Assembly (NCBI GenBank): GCA_030605745.1
Contig: JAUWHT010000176.1
Span: 1-28,926, forward strand
DNA: 28,926 bases
Direction: 5' to 3'
DNA from: Pirellulales bacterium
GTDB taxonomy: Bacteria; Planctomycetota; Planctomycetia; Pirellulales; Thermoguttaceae
Shown here: positions 12,347-20,336 of the stretch, piece by piece
Numbering within the stretch: the first letter of the stretch is position 1
Layout: each line of letters starts with the position of its first letter
Position numbers and translations under genes: made by a program
The notes under the pieces: generated by a model
What the model saw: the letters and a program-made list of their open reading frames with translations, nothing else
Databases searched by the model: none
Told to the model about the DNA's origin: nothing

Positions 12347-14701
12347 TCACAACTCAGACTTCAAGCGGAATTTCACTTCGTAGGATTTTCCGGCCTTGAC
12401 TTCCAGCACGTCGGGCCCGGCGACCTGTTGGCCCTTCGGGGGGCGGATCTTGTGCCGGCCGTCGATGTCGGCCCGTAGCACGGCCTTTGTCGCCTGGCCG
12501 TCCTTCCACGCGATGTCTACCTCCAAACCACCCCTGGCGCGCAGACCTTGCACTCGGCCGGTCGGCCAAACACTGGGCAGCGCGGGCAACAGGGCAATTT
12601 CGCCAGCGTGGCTTTGCAGCAGCATCTCGGCGATCGCGGCTGTACCGCCGAAGTTGCCGTCGATCTGGAAGGTCCAGCCTTTCCTGTACGGGTGCTTGTC
12701 GAACAGGTTCGCAAGGGTGAACCTTCGCAGCAGCACCAGCAGGTTTTCGTAGGATTTCTGGGGATCTTCGAGGCGAGCCCAGAAGTTGATCACCCAGGCG
12801 CGGCTCCATCCACTCAGGCCACCGCCGTGCTCCAGCCGATACTCGAGCGACTTCTGTGTGGCCGCGGCGAGCTTCGGCGTGCCGCGCAGCGTGATCCGCC
12901 TTCCAGGGTATAGGGCGAACAGGTGCGACATGTGGCGGTGGCCCGGCTCCGGCTCCGCGAATTCTTCCGACCACTCCATCAGCCGCCCGTCCGAGCCGAC
13001 CTTCGGACCGGCCAGGCGCGACTGCGCCGCCTGCACCCGGTTGACAAACTCATCATCGATCCCCAGCACCTCGGCCGCCGCCAGGCAGTTGCCAAACAGG
13101 TCCCAGATGATCTGTTGGTCCATCGCGCAGCCCATCGTCAAGTTGCTGACCTTGCCGTCCGGGCTGCGGAAGCGGTTCTCGGGCGAAGTAGAGGGGCCGG
13201 AAACCAGCTTGCCCGTCTTGGGGTCTTCCACCAAAAAGTCGAGACAGAACTCGGCGGCTTCCTTCATGATGGGATATCCGCGGCGGGCAAGAAACTCGCG
13301 GTCGCCGGTGAACAGGTAGTGCTCCCACAGGTGCTCACAACACCACGCCGCCATCAGAGGCGACATGCCGTACACCGGCTTGCCGATCGGACTGGTCCAG
13401 AACCATGCGTCGGTGGTGTGATGAGTGGTGAAGCCGCGGCAGCCGTAGACGTCCCGGGCGGTCTTGCGTCCACGCCCCCGCAAGTTGTCGACCAGGTCGA
13501 AAAACGGTTCGTGACACTCCGACAGGTTGCACACCTCGGCCGGCCAGTAGTTCATCTGGATGTTGATATTGATGTGATAGTCGCAGTTCCATGGGGCATT
13601 GATGTGGTAACACCACAGCCCCTGAAGGTTCGACGGCATGCACCCGGGCCGCGAACAGCTTATCAGCAGGTATCGGCCGAACTGGAAGTACTGGGCAATC
13701 AGTTGCGGATCCTCCGCACCCTGCTTGAGCGCTTCGAGCCGCCGATCCGTGGGCAGGTTCACCGCGTCGGTCCTGCCAAGGTCCAACTTCACCCGTCGGA
13801 ATAGACGGCGATGTTCGGCTACGTGGGCGTCGCGCAGTGCCTGATAAGACTTGGCCGCGGCCGCCGCGAGTTGCTTTTCACAGGTCTTGCCAGGCTCTTT
13901 CTGGCGATAGGTCGTGGCCGCGGTGACCAGCAGAGTAACCGCATCGGCATCTTCAATTTTGAGGGTGCTTGGACCGGCAGAAACCTTGCCGCCTTCGGCC
14001 AGGGCTTTCAATCGGGCCTCGAACGCCACACCTTCGCTCGCCTTGCCGCGGTCGGCCCGGCCACGAAGGACCAACTGGTCAGTCCCGACCGACGTGGTTG
14101 TGAAGTTCTCGGGACGGGTGAGTTCCACTTCGAGCGTCAGGCGGCCCGGTCTCTCGCAGGTCAGCCGGACGACGATCGCCTGGTCGACGGGACTGGCGAA
14201 CACCTCGCGGGTGAACACGGTGTCGCCGTCGCGGTAGCTCACCCGCGCGATCGCCGTGTCGAGGTCCAGTTCACGGTGGTAGTCGGCGACGGCCTGGGGA
14301 GCTTTGAACTTCAGCCGCAGATCGCCGAGCGTCTGGTAGCTGCGAATAAGCCGGGGACTCAGGAATTCCCGCTGGATGATCTGCTGGCCCTCGACGTATT
14401 TGCCCTCGAAGATCAGCCGCCTCGCCTCGGCCAGGTGTTTGTGGGCCCCGACGCGATCGCGCTGCGTGGGCTGACCTGCCCAAAGGGTGTCCTCGTTGAG
14501 TTGGATCTGCTCGCTTTGGAGGCCTCCGAAGACCATGCCGCCGAGCCGGCCGTTGCCCACCGGCAAGGCTTCGACCCACTTTGCAGCCGGCTGAGCATAC
14601 CATAGAACCCAATCGCCTTCGGGCGGCGCGGCTTTTGCCCGGCCTTGGTCGGTCCCAACGATCGCCAACAACGATGCAAGAATCAGTACCGTACACCTCA
14701 T
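12347..14701 (-). CDS. GH95 family glycoside hydrolase (alpha-L-fucosidase type), secreted
   Basis: The 784-residue protein matches GH95 over its full length and starts with a signal peptide (MRCTVLILASLLAIVGTDQG, cleavage near AKA). The conserved N-terminal motif LPVGNGRLGGMVFGG is at 46-60. By analogy with the Bifidobacterium 1,2-alpha-L-fucosidase AfcA, the asparagine pair is N378/N380 in HININIQMNYWPAE, the general acid is E508 in STSPENRF, and the base-activating aspartate is D681 in FQIDGNFGG; all are present. GH95 enzymes cleave terminal alpha-L-fucose, some alpha-L-galactose, by inversion. It probably releases fucose from algal or host glycans in the periplasm or outside. ATG 14701 follows GGAGAAAAAGTG; the upstream extension to 14788 is not used. 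A promoter is seen 62 bases upstream. Confidence 0.92.
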   Translation of the reverse strand: MRCTVLILASLLAIVGTDQGRAKAAPPEGDWVLWYAQPAAKWVEALPVGNGRLGGMVFGGLQSEQIQLNEDTLWAGQPTQRDRVGAHKHLAEARRLIFEGKYVEGQQIIQREFLSPRLIRSYQTLGDLRLKFKAPQAVADYHRELDLDTAIARVSYRDGDTVFTREVFASPVDQAIVVRLTCERPGRLTLEVELTRPENFTTTSVGTDQLVLRGRADRGKASEGVAFEARLKALAEGGKVSAGPSTLKIEDADAVTLLVTAATTYRQKEPGKTCEKQLAAAAAKSYQALRDAHVAEHRRLFRRVKLDLGRTDAVNLPTDRRLEALKQGAEDPQLIAQYFQFGRYLLISCSRPGCMPSNLQGLWCYHINAPWNCDYHININIQMNYWPAEVCNLSECHEPFFDLVDNLRGRGRKTARDVYGCRGFTTHHTTDAWFWTSPIGKPVYGMSPLMAAWCCEHLWEHYLFTGDREFLARRGYPIMKEAAEFCLDFLVEDPKTGKLVSGPSTSPENRFRSPDGKVSNLTMGCAMDQQIIWDLFGNCLAAAEVLGIDDEFVNRVQAAQSRLAGPKVGSDGRLMEWSEEFAEPEPGHRHMSHLFALYPGRRITLRGTPKLAAATQKSLEYRLEHGGGLSGWSRAWVINFWARLEDPQKSYENLLVLLRRFTLANLFDKHPYRKGWTFQIDGNFGGTAAIAEMLLQSHAGEIALLPALPSVWPTGRVQGLRARGGLEVDIAWKDGQATKAVLRADIDGRHKIRPPKGQQVAGPDVLEVKAGKSYEVKFRLKSEL

Positions 14702-15191
14702 CACTTTTTCTCCTTTGGGGATGTCCTGAATAGCCTGAACTCGCGAATGGTGAACTAAACTCAGTATAGACGACGGGTAACCGTTCACGCAACCGCTTGA
14801 TGGGCCTTCGGCCGTGCCGAAGTGTTACCCGTGAGCGATTGTTCTTAGCATCGCATAAATCCGAGACGGGGTCAAGTACCCAAATCTCGATCGGTCTGGA
14901 TTTTTTGATCGGCGGGCCCTGGGCTGTTCCACTACACCACCAGTACACTTCATTGCATCCAAGTCGTAACGGCGTATCGGACGCTCTGCGTGGGGTCGTG
15001 GGCGCAACTCGTTGCACCACAAGCGGTTCCGGGGTTCAGCGACGCAGAGCGTGGGAACGAGAGGTAAGAAGCGCTGGGAACTGACAACTGATAACTGAAA
15101 GCTTTCTACACCCGGGGCCAAATGGATGGTCTTTTGGGGGGGAGGCACCTCCCCCTGGTTGCCGCGTCGAAAACCTGTCAGAATTTATTGC
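14702..15191. other. Gene-free divergent region rich in inverted repeats
   Basis: About 490 bases without a supportable gene. It holds the GH95 promoter, and several hairpins: ACGGGTAAC (14773-14781) with GTTACCCGT (14824-14832) enclosing CTTCGGC-CGT-GCCGAAG (14806-14822); 11-base perfect arms ACGCTCTGCGT (14981-14991) and ACGCAGAGCGT (15042-15052); a short repetitive stretch CTGACAACTGATAACTGA near 15080-15098; and GGGGGAGG-CA-CCTCCCCC (15138-15155) 37 bases before the phosphoglucomutase ATG. Confidence 0.6.
14763..14792 (-). promoter_or_regulatory. Promoter of the GH95 gene
   Basis: On the minus strand TTGCGT (14792-14787) and TATACT (14768-14763) are separated by 18 bases. The -10 lies 61 bases before the ATG at 14701. 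One arm of an inverted repeat (14773-14781) lies in the spacer, a possible operator position. Confidence 0.55.
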
Positions 15192-17003
15192 ATGATGGCA
15201 TTTGACTTGCAGACTGCACTGGCCCAATTGGATGCTGTGGTGGCTGAAAAAAAGCTCTCGCCCGCCGCGGCCGAGAACATCCGTACCTGGCTCAGCGAGC
15301 CGTACCTGGAAGAGTACGCCTCGCAGGTGGCCGAGCATTTGGCCTCCGGGAAGCTGAAGCAACTGGACGACGCCTTCTGGACGATTATGCCTTTCGGTAC
15401 GGGCGGGCGGCGCGGTCGGATGTATCCGGTCGGCTGCAACGCGATCAACGACCGCACGATCGGCGAGAGTGCCCAGGGGCTGGCCGATTACGTCAAGGGG
15501 CACGTGCAGGGCAAGCTGCTGGCTTGTGCGATTGCCTATGACACGCGGCACCGCTCGCGGCACTTTGCCGAGTTGTGCAGCCAGATCATGGCGGCGGCCG
15601 GCTTCACCGTCTATTTCCTCGACGGCTACCGCAGCACGCCCGAGCTATCATTCGCCGTGCGGCATAAGGACTGTGCCTGCGGGATCATGATCACCGCCAG
15701 CCACAATCCGCCGGAGGACAACGCGGTGAAGGTCTACGGGCCGTCCGGCGGCCAGCTTGTGCCGCCGGACGACGCCCAGTGCATCGAGCGGATGAAGCAG
15801 GTCACGTACATTCGGCGGATCGCGTTTGCGCAGGGACTCGAATCGGGCAAGATCGTCTATTGCCAGGAGGAGGTCGACGCCGCCTACCTGGCAGCCGTCA
15901 CTGCCCAAAGTCTGTCCGGCCCGCGCGGGTTGAAGATCATCTACTCGCCGCTGCACGGGGTGGGCGGCTCGGTTGTTCCCGCCGTGCTGACGGCGGACGG
16001 GTTCGAGGACGTCGAGTTGTTCGGGCCGCACGCCGCGCCCGATCCCGATTTCAGCAACGTGCCGGGCCATATCGCCAATCCCGAGAACCCAGCCGTGTTT
16101 GAGGTGATTATCGACCGGGCTCGGGAGGCAGGGGCCGATCTGATCCTAGCCACCGATCCCGACTGCGACCGGCTTGGTTGTGCCATGCCGAGATCGACCC
16201 AGCCCGGCGCGCCCTGGACCACGCTCAACGGCAACCAGATTGCGGCCCTGCTGACCGATTACCTGTTGGGCGCTCGCAAGGCGGCCGGCACGCTTACGCC
16301 GGACCTTTACGTGGTCAAGACACTGGTCACCAGCGAGTTGATGCGCCGGGTTGCCGACGACTATGCCGTTCAGACGGTTGGCGATCTTTTGGTGGGTTTC
16401 AAGTGGATCGGCGGGATGATCGACGAGCGCGGTCCGGAGAACTTCGTCTTCGGGGCCGAGGAATCACACGGTTACCTGGCCGGCGGGCACTGCCGCGATA
16501 AGGACGCCCCGGTGGCCGCTATGCTGCTGGCCGAGTTGGCCGCTCGGCTGAAGGCCGAGGGGCTCACGCTTGCCGAGAAGCTCGACGGGCTGTTCCGGCA
16601 ATACGGCTGTCATGCCGAGAAGACGATCTCGATCAAGATGCCGGGCGAGCAGGGCATGGAGGACATGAAGGCCCTGATGGCCCGCTTTCGTAGCAACCCG
16701 CCTCAGGCCGTCGGCGGATTGAAGGTCGCCCAAACCCGCGACTATCTAAGCGGCACGGTCACCCGGCCCGGCGGCGAGCCGGCACCGCTCGATGGACCGG
16801 CCGGCGACATGATCATCTTCGACTTGGAAGCGGAGGGCAACTACGTGGCAGTTCGTCCATCCGGCACGGAGCCGAAGGTAAAGTTTTACATGTTCGCTTA
16901 CACCCCACCCGAGCAAACCGCCGCCGATCTGGAAGCCACTAAGGCGGCCCTGGCCGAGCGGCTGAAAGCGATGGAAGCGGACCTGTCGAACAGTCGCCAA
17001 TAG
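15192..17003 (+). CDS. Phosphoglucomutase/phosphomannomutase family protein
   Basis: The 604-residue alpha-D-phosphohexomutase interconverts hexose-1- and hexose-6-phosphates (or pentose phosphates). All four family motifs are present: the phosphoserine loop ITASHNPPEDNAVKVYG with S170, the metal-binding DPDCDRLG near 318-325, the sugar-binding FGAEESHGY near 430, and the phosphate-binding RPSGTEPKVKFY near 553-564. Its length fits the PgcA-type phosphoglucomutase/phosphopentomutase subgroup. Tandem ATGs at 15192 and 15195 are both possible; the upstream extension is unlikely because it crosses a hairpin. No clear Shine-Dalgarno is seen. The stop codon TAG (17001-17003) falls within the end of a dispersed palindromic repeat. 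A cytosolic central-metabolism enzyme without operon partners. Confidence 0.9.
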   Translation: MMAFDLQTALAQLDAVVAEKKLSPAAAENIRTWLSEPYLEEYASQVAEHLASGKLKQLDDAFWTIMPFGTGGRRGRMYPVGCNAINDRTIGESAQGLADYVKGHVQGKLLACAIAYDTRHRSRHFAELCSQIMAAAGFTVYFLDGYRSTPELSFAVRHKDCACGIMITASHNPPEDNAVKVYGPSGGQLVPPDDAQCIERMKQVTYIRRIAFAQGLESGKIVYCQEEVDAAYLAAVTAQSLSGPRGLKIIYSPLHGVGGSVVPAVLTADGFEDVELFGPHAAPDPDFSNVPGHIANPENPAVFEVIIDRAREAGADLILATDPDCDRLGCAMPRSTQPGAPWTTLNGNQIAALLTDYLLGARKAAGTLTPDLYVVKTLVTSELMRRVADDYAVQTVGDLLVGFKWIGGMIDERGPENFVFGAEESHGYLAGGHCRDKDAPVAAMLLAELAARLKAEGLTLAEKLDGLFRQYGCHAEKTISIKMPGEQGMEDMKALMARFRSNPPQAVGGLKVAQTRDYLSGTVTRPGGEPAPLDGPAGDMIIFDLEAEGNYVAVRPSGTEPKVKFYMFAYTPPEQTAADLEATKAALAERLKAMEADLSNSRQ

Positions 17004-17060
17004 CCGGGGGACAACGTCCCGCGGGCGTGCTTTCCGCGACGCGCCCAGTCCCGGCTATTG
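16998..17060. repeat. Palindrome-ended repeat, type B, copy 1
   Basis: A 63-bp element with complementary ends CAATAGCCGGG and CCCGGCTATTG, containing ACAACGTCCCGCGGG. A closely similar element in the opposite orientation occurs at 26587-26644. It includes the stop codon of the phosphoglucomutase gene. Confidence 0.85.
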
Positions 17061-17078
17061 TCAGACAGTCAATCTGCC

Positions 17079-19379
17079 CTACCGCCGGAGGATGCGCGAT
17101 CGCAGGGCGGTTTGTTTCGGACCCAGGGCGGCGCCGATCCAACCGTCGTCGATCACAAACTGGGTGACTTCCAGGTCGGCCAGTTTCGGGTTGTCGGCGA
17201 GCCGCTCGGGTGTGACGTCTATCGGGTGTTTCCTGGAGAAGGTTTTGCTGAAGATGCCGCGAAGCGCGATCTGTGAACGGGCACTGAGCCGCCGGCCGAT
17301 TAGGTGGATCACGCCGTCGCGGGCCAGTTGGACGTTGCACCCGTTGATCCTTGGCCGGTAGAACGCGCGGACCTGGAAGTTCTTCCAGCGCCGTGGCGAT
17401 TTGCTGAGCCTGGTGATCGAAAGTGTCAGTGCGATTCGGCCGTCCCGCAAGCGTACTGTCACCGCGTCGTTTTTTGCGAATGTGATTTCCACGTCGTCGT
17501 GGCCGGGATTGGTTTGCCAGAATTGGGGGCGGCCCAGCCGGCCGGCGACGTAGCGCGACAGCTCCGGCAAGGTGAACGTCCGGCCGTCCAGTTGCAGGCG
17601 GTCCAGCACGTTGCTGATTGCCGACTCGTGGAGTTGGAAGCTGGCCAGGCTGTTGCCCGGCGCCCGGGGACGCGGCGTGTTGCCGCCGAGCTGGTCTTCA
17701 CCGGCCAGCCGCAGCCGCATTGTGAACCGGCGATCGGTGGTCCGCGCGTCGATCATCGTCGGGTCCAGCGCCAAGGTTTCCAGCGGACCGAAGACTCGCT
17801 CGCGCAGCCGTTCAGCGAGTTCACCCAGCCGGGCGTCCGTCTCGGAGTCGATGCGTTTTCGTGCCTTGAAGGCGACTTTGCGTTTGATCTCGCGGTTGGC
17901 GGCCGCACGCTTCTGCTCGTGCTGCGAGCGCGCCACCCCCTTTATCAGCGAGCCGACCAGCGGGACCGCATCGAAATTGGTCTTCAGGCCCCGCAGCTTG
18001 GTGCTGTTGAACACGTCCACTTCGGCCCGCCTAAGGTGAATCCCCTTCAGGTCGATTTCCATCGGCTTGCTGGCAATGTAGACCGACTGGTTGTCGTTGT
18101 AGAAAGTCGCCGGTCCGCTGGTCGACGAAGTCAGCGATGCGACCATGCCGGTGACCTCCAGGGCCAATCGCACGCGGCTAGGGTCGGGCACAAGCTGCAC
18201 TTTCACGTCGGTGGTGGTCAAACTTTTACCGCGCACGGGCACGCCTACCACTGTATCGCGCACCCGGGCAACCTCGGGCTCCCGCTCCGGCATCAGCCGG
18301 TTGAGCAACTCCCCGGTAACTGCCAGGCGCAAGTTTGCGTTCCGATAATGTGTTTGAAGCTTCCGGACCAGCCGGTGATGGTCTTCGCCGCCCGAGAAGC
18401 GCAGGTACAAGCAATCGTTGGCCAGCCGTCGGGCATCGCTCGGCAGCCCGGTCCGCTCGTATCGCTCAATGTGCTGCAACAGCTCGGCCGAATCGACTGG
18501 CTCGGCCGCCAGACGCCGCAACTCGCTTCTGAGTGCGACTAGCGGCTCGCGGGAAACGAATTGCCGCTGCCGGTTGGACATGGTGGGCTGGGTCAACCGC
18601 CCGAGGACCCGTTGGGCGAGCAGCCGATCGTCGGGCGTCTGACGCCGGGTGGACCACTCGTGCAATACATCCAGTAGCAGGTACTTGCGCCACGCCTTGC
18701 CTTCGGCCGAGTCGCCCGTCAGCGCGTCGATCTCGGCCAGGGCAAGCGACAATCGCTCGGGGTCGGCCGCGGTTGTCTCGGGTACTAGCGGCGCTGGACC
18801 GCTGATCTCGACAACCTCTTGCCAGATGTCCAAGCAGCGGCGCAGTGCGTGGCCCGCCCGACGCAACTTGCCGGCCAGCAACCTGTCTTCGATCGTGGCC
18901 GCCAGGGGCTCGGCCCGACGGGCCAACTCGTCCAGACGCCGGATGATCGAGGTCGCCTTGCCCGATCCTTCCGAGACGGCCAGCCCCAAGTTGCGAACCA
19001 GCCGGCCGGTCTGCGCCGCCCACACGTCGGTTGCACGACCAGTGGCCAACCCGTCCAAACGCTCCAGCAGCGCCTCTGGCACCTCCCAGGAACCGTCCGT
19101 GACTTGGGGAATCTCGGGTTCCTTCAGCCGAAACAGCGGCGGATTTACAGGCAAGAAGCCCGTGTTGGGGTATGTGGTACTCCGCTTCGGAGGGGGAATT
19201 CGGCGGGGCACCGGGGCGGGTAACAGGGCCGTGTTGGCCACCAGCGCGGGGGGTTCTTCGGCGCATACCCGGTTTGGGGCCACCTGTTCACAGGCGCACG
19301 GCCAGACCGTACTCAGCATGAGCAAACACGCCAAGACGTACAAAAACGGCCGAATCGGACCCCATTGCCGCCAAACCAT
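17079..19379 (-). CDS. Large secreted protein of unknown function
   Basis: This 766-residue protein has an N-terminal signal peptide or membrane anchor (MVWRQWGPIRPFLYVLACLL then MLSTVWPCAC). Next comes a Pro-rich segment (PVPRRIPPPKRS), and a long helical region of about 250 residues rich in Arg/Leu/Ala. A beta-rich stretch follows (about 350-440, for example VKVQLVPDPSRVRLALEVTG), then a Lys/Arg-rich linker and a C-terminal half with further strand-like segments (FTMRLRLAGEDQLGG, VTVRLRDGRIALTLSI). The final part, LIGRRLSARSQIALRGIF, is basic. No known catalytic motif is seen and I do not recognise a family; it may be a cell-envelope protein. ATG 19379 begins the hydrophobic segment; the frame to 19418 adds a non-signal stretch. 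Confidence 0.7.
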   Translation of the reverse strand: MVWRQWGPIRPFLYVLACLLMLSTVWPCACEQVAPNRVCAEEPPALVANTALLPAPVPRRIPPPKRSTTYPNTGFLPVNPPLFRLKEPEIPQVTDGSWEVPEALLERLDGLATGRATDVWAAQTGRLVRNLGLAVSEGSGKATSIIRRLDELARRAEPLAATIEDRLLAGKLRRAGHALRRCLDIWQEVVEISGPAPLVPETTAADPERLSLALAEIDALTGDSAEGKAWRKYLLLDVLHEWSTRRQTPDDRLLAQRVLGRLTQPTMSNRQRQFVSREPLVALRSELRRLAAEPVDSAELLQHIERYERTGLPSDARRLANDCLYLRFSGGEDHHRLVRKLQTHYRNANLRLAVTGELLNRLMPEREPEVARVRDTVVGVPVRGKSLTTTDVKVQLVPDPSRVRLALEVTGMVASLTSSTSGPATFYNDNQSVYIASKPMEIDLKGIHLRRAEVDVFNSTKLRGLKTNFDAVPLVGSLIKGVARSQHEQKRAAANREIKRKVAFKARKRIDSETDARLGELAERLRERVFGPLETLALDPTMIDARTTDRRFTMRLRLAGEDQLGGNTPRPRAPGNSLASFQLHESAISNVLDRLQLDGRTFTLPELSRYVAGRLGRPQFWQTNPGHDDVEITFAKNDAVTVRLRDGRIALTLSITRLSKSPRRWKNFQVRAFYRPRINGCNVQLARDGVIHLIGRRLSARSQIALRGIFSKTFSRKHPIDVTPERLADNPKLADLEVTQFVIDDGWIGAALGPKQTALRSRILRR

Positions 19380-19427
19380 CACTCGCTCCCCCGATCTGCC
19401 CTGGCTGCAAAACCACACTGCCCGGTA

Positions 19428-19532
19428 TCAGATAGGATCGGCCGGTTGGAGCGAGTGAATAAAGGTATCTTCGTGCTCGTAGCCGTCCTTCGTGGTAAAG
19501 ACCGGCACACGGTCGACGTTTTGGATGTCCAT
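19428..19532 (-). pseudogene. Possible cupin N-terminal remnant
   Basis: A 34-codon frame starts 4 bases after the rsmD stop. It opens MDIQNVDRVPVFTTKDGYEH, which resembles the start of small cupin-domain proteins (MDIxNIDxVPxFTTKDGSxI), then ends within 15 residues (FIHSLQPADPI). No metal-binding cupin motif follows. It is either a decayed cupin gene or an unrelated small peptide. Confidence 0.35.
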
Positions 19533-19536
19533 GAGT

Positions 19537-20124
19537 TTATCCCTTGGAAGGTGTTCGATAGATTCCCACCCTCGCCGGTGGGTAAGAACGAACATCCCAG
19601 GCCTTGGCGTCGGGCAGCAGACTGAAGTCGAAACGTGCATCCGACTCGACCACGAACATACTGCCGGCCGGGGCTGGCTGCATCAGGCCGCCGATCAGTT
19701 CCAGCATCTCGTCGGTCCGATGGACGTAGAAATCGTAAGGCGGCGAGCAGAAGACGACCCAGGGGGTGGGGCCTAATTCGGGCCGGCGTTTGACCCAGAG
19801 AAACACGTCGCCGGTGACAATTTCCGTGAATTCGTTGACACCCAAGGTGGCCACGTTTTGGCGGATGATCTCGGCGGTGGGGAAGTGTTGTTCGACGAGT
19901 GTGGCCCGGCCGGCGCCGCGGCTGAGAGCTTCCAGCCCCAAGGCGCCGGTTCCGGAGAACAGATCCACCGCGTGTTTCTCCCGGACGTCGGGCCCGATCA
20001 GGTTGAAGATGGCCTCGCGGACGCGGTCTTTCATCGGCCGGACGCGCGGATCGCCGTTGTAGTGGAGCTTTCGGCCCCGGAACCGACCGCCGATGATCCG
20101 TAGGTTCTGTGAAATTCGTGACAT
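19537..20124 (-). CDS. rsmD: 16S rRNA (guanine-N2)-methyltransferase RsmD-like
   Basis: The 195-residue protein is an RsmD-type Rossmann methyltransferase, which methylates a guanine (G966 in E. coli) of 16S rRNA using SAM. The typical opening LRIIGGRFRGRKL is at 8-20, RPMKDRVREAIFNLI at 29-43, and the SAM-binding loop is DLFSGTGALGLEALSRGA at 54-71. The active-site motif, usually DPPY/F in this family, reads CSPPYDF with S127-P128-P129-Y130. This is a substitution at a key position but could still support activity, as SPPY occurs in other amino-methyltransferases. A type C palindrome lies 6 bases upstream of the ATG, where a Shine-Dalgarno sequence would be expected. Confidence 0.85.
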   Translation of the reverse strand: MSRISQNLRIIGGRFRGRKLHYNGDPRVRPMKDRVREAIFNLIGPDVREKHAVDLFSGTGALGLEALSRGAGRATLVEQHFPTAEIIRQNVATLGVNEFTEIVTGDVFLWVKRRPELGPTPWVVFCSPPYDFYVHRTDEMLELIGGLMQPAPAGSMFVVESDARFDFSLLPDAKAWDVRSYPPARVGIYRTPSKG

Positions 20125-20130
20125 TTGGCC

Positions 20131-20187
20131 GTTTAGCCCCGGCGTCTACGCGGGGGAAATTGCGCCGCGTGGACGCGGCGGCTAAAC
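20131..20187. repeat. Palindrome-ended repeat, type C, copy 1
   Basis: A 57-bp element with ends GTTTAGCC and GGCTAAAC and internal CGTCTACGCG and CGTGGACGCG blocks. A second copy is at 26491-26546. Both lie just upstream of minus-strand start codons. Confidence 0.8.
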
Positions 20188-20260
20188 GATATGCGCCGCT
20201 GGCCCCCTATTTGCCAGATACGGTCGATATGATATCGTAGGGCGAGTGAAGTGGGAAGTC

Positions 20261-20309
20261 GGAGCGCGGGCTTCTAGCCCGTATTGGGCGGCCGAGACGG
20301 CCGCGCTCC
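20261..20309. repeat. Palindromic repeat, type D
   Basis: A 49-bp element with ends GGAGCGC and GCGCTCC and two inner hairpins, CGGGCTTCTAGCCCG and GCGGCCGAGACGGCCGC. It lies 28 bases before the cyclophilin ATG and could fold in its leader. Only one copy is in the window. Confidence 0.7.
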
Positions 20310-20336
20310 AAGGTCATTTATCGCAGGAGTTCGAAG

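Noticed and set aside
12923..13804. 293-codon plus-strand frame in the GH95 gene
   Set aside because: Antisense to a complete GH95 sequence with all catalytic residues.
17304..18542. 412-codon plus-strand frame
   Set aside because: Antisense shadow of the large secreted protein; no motif.
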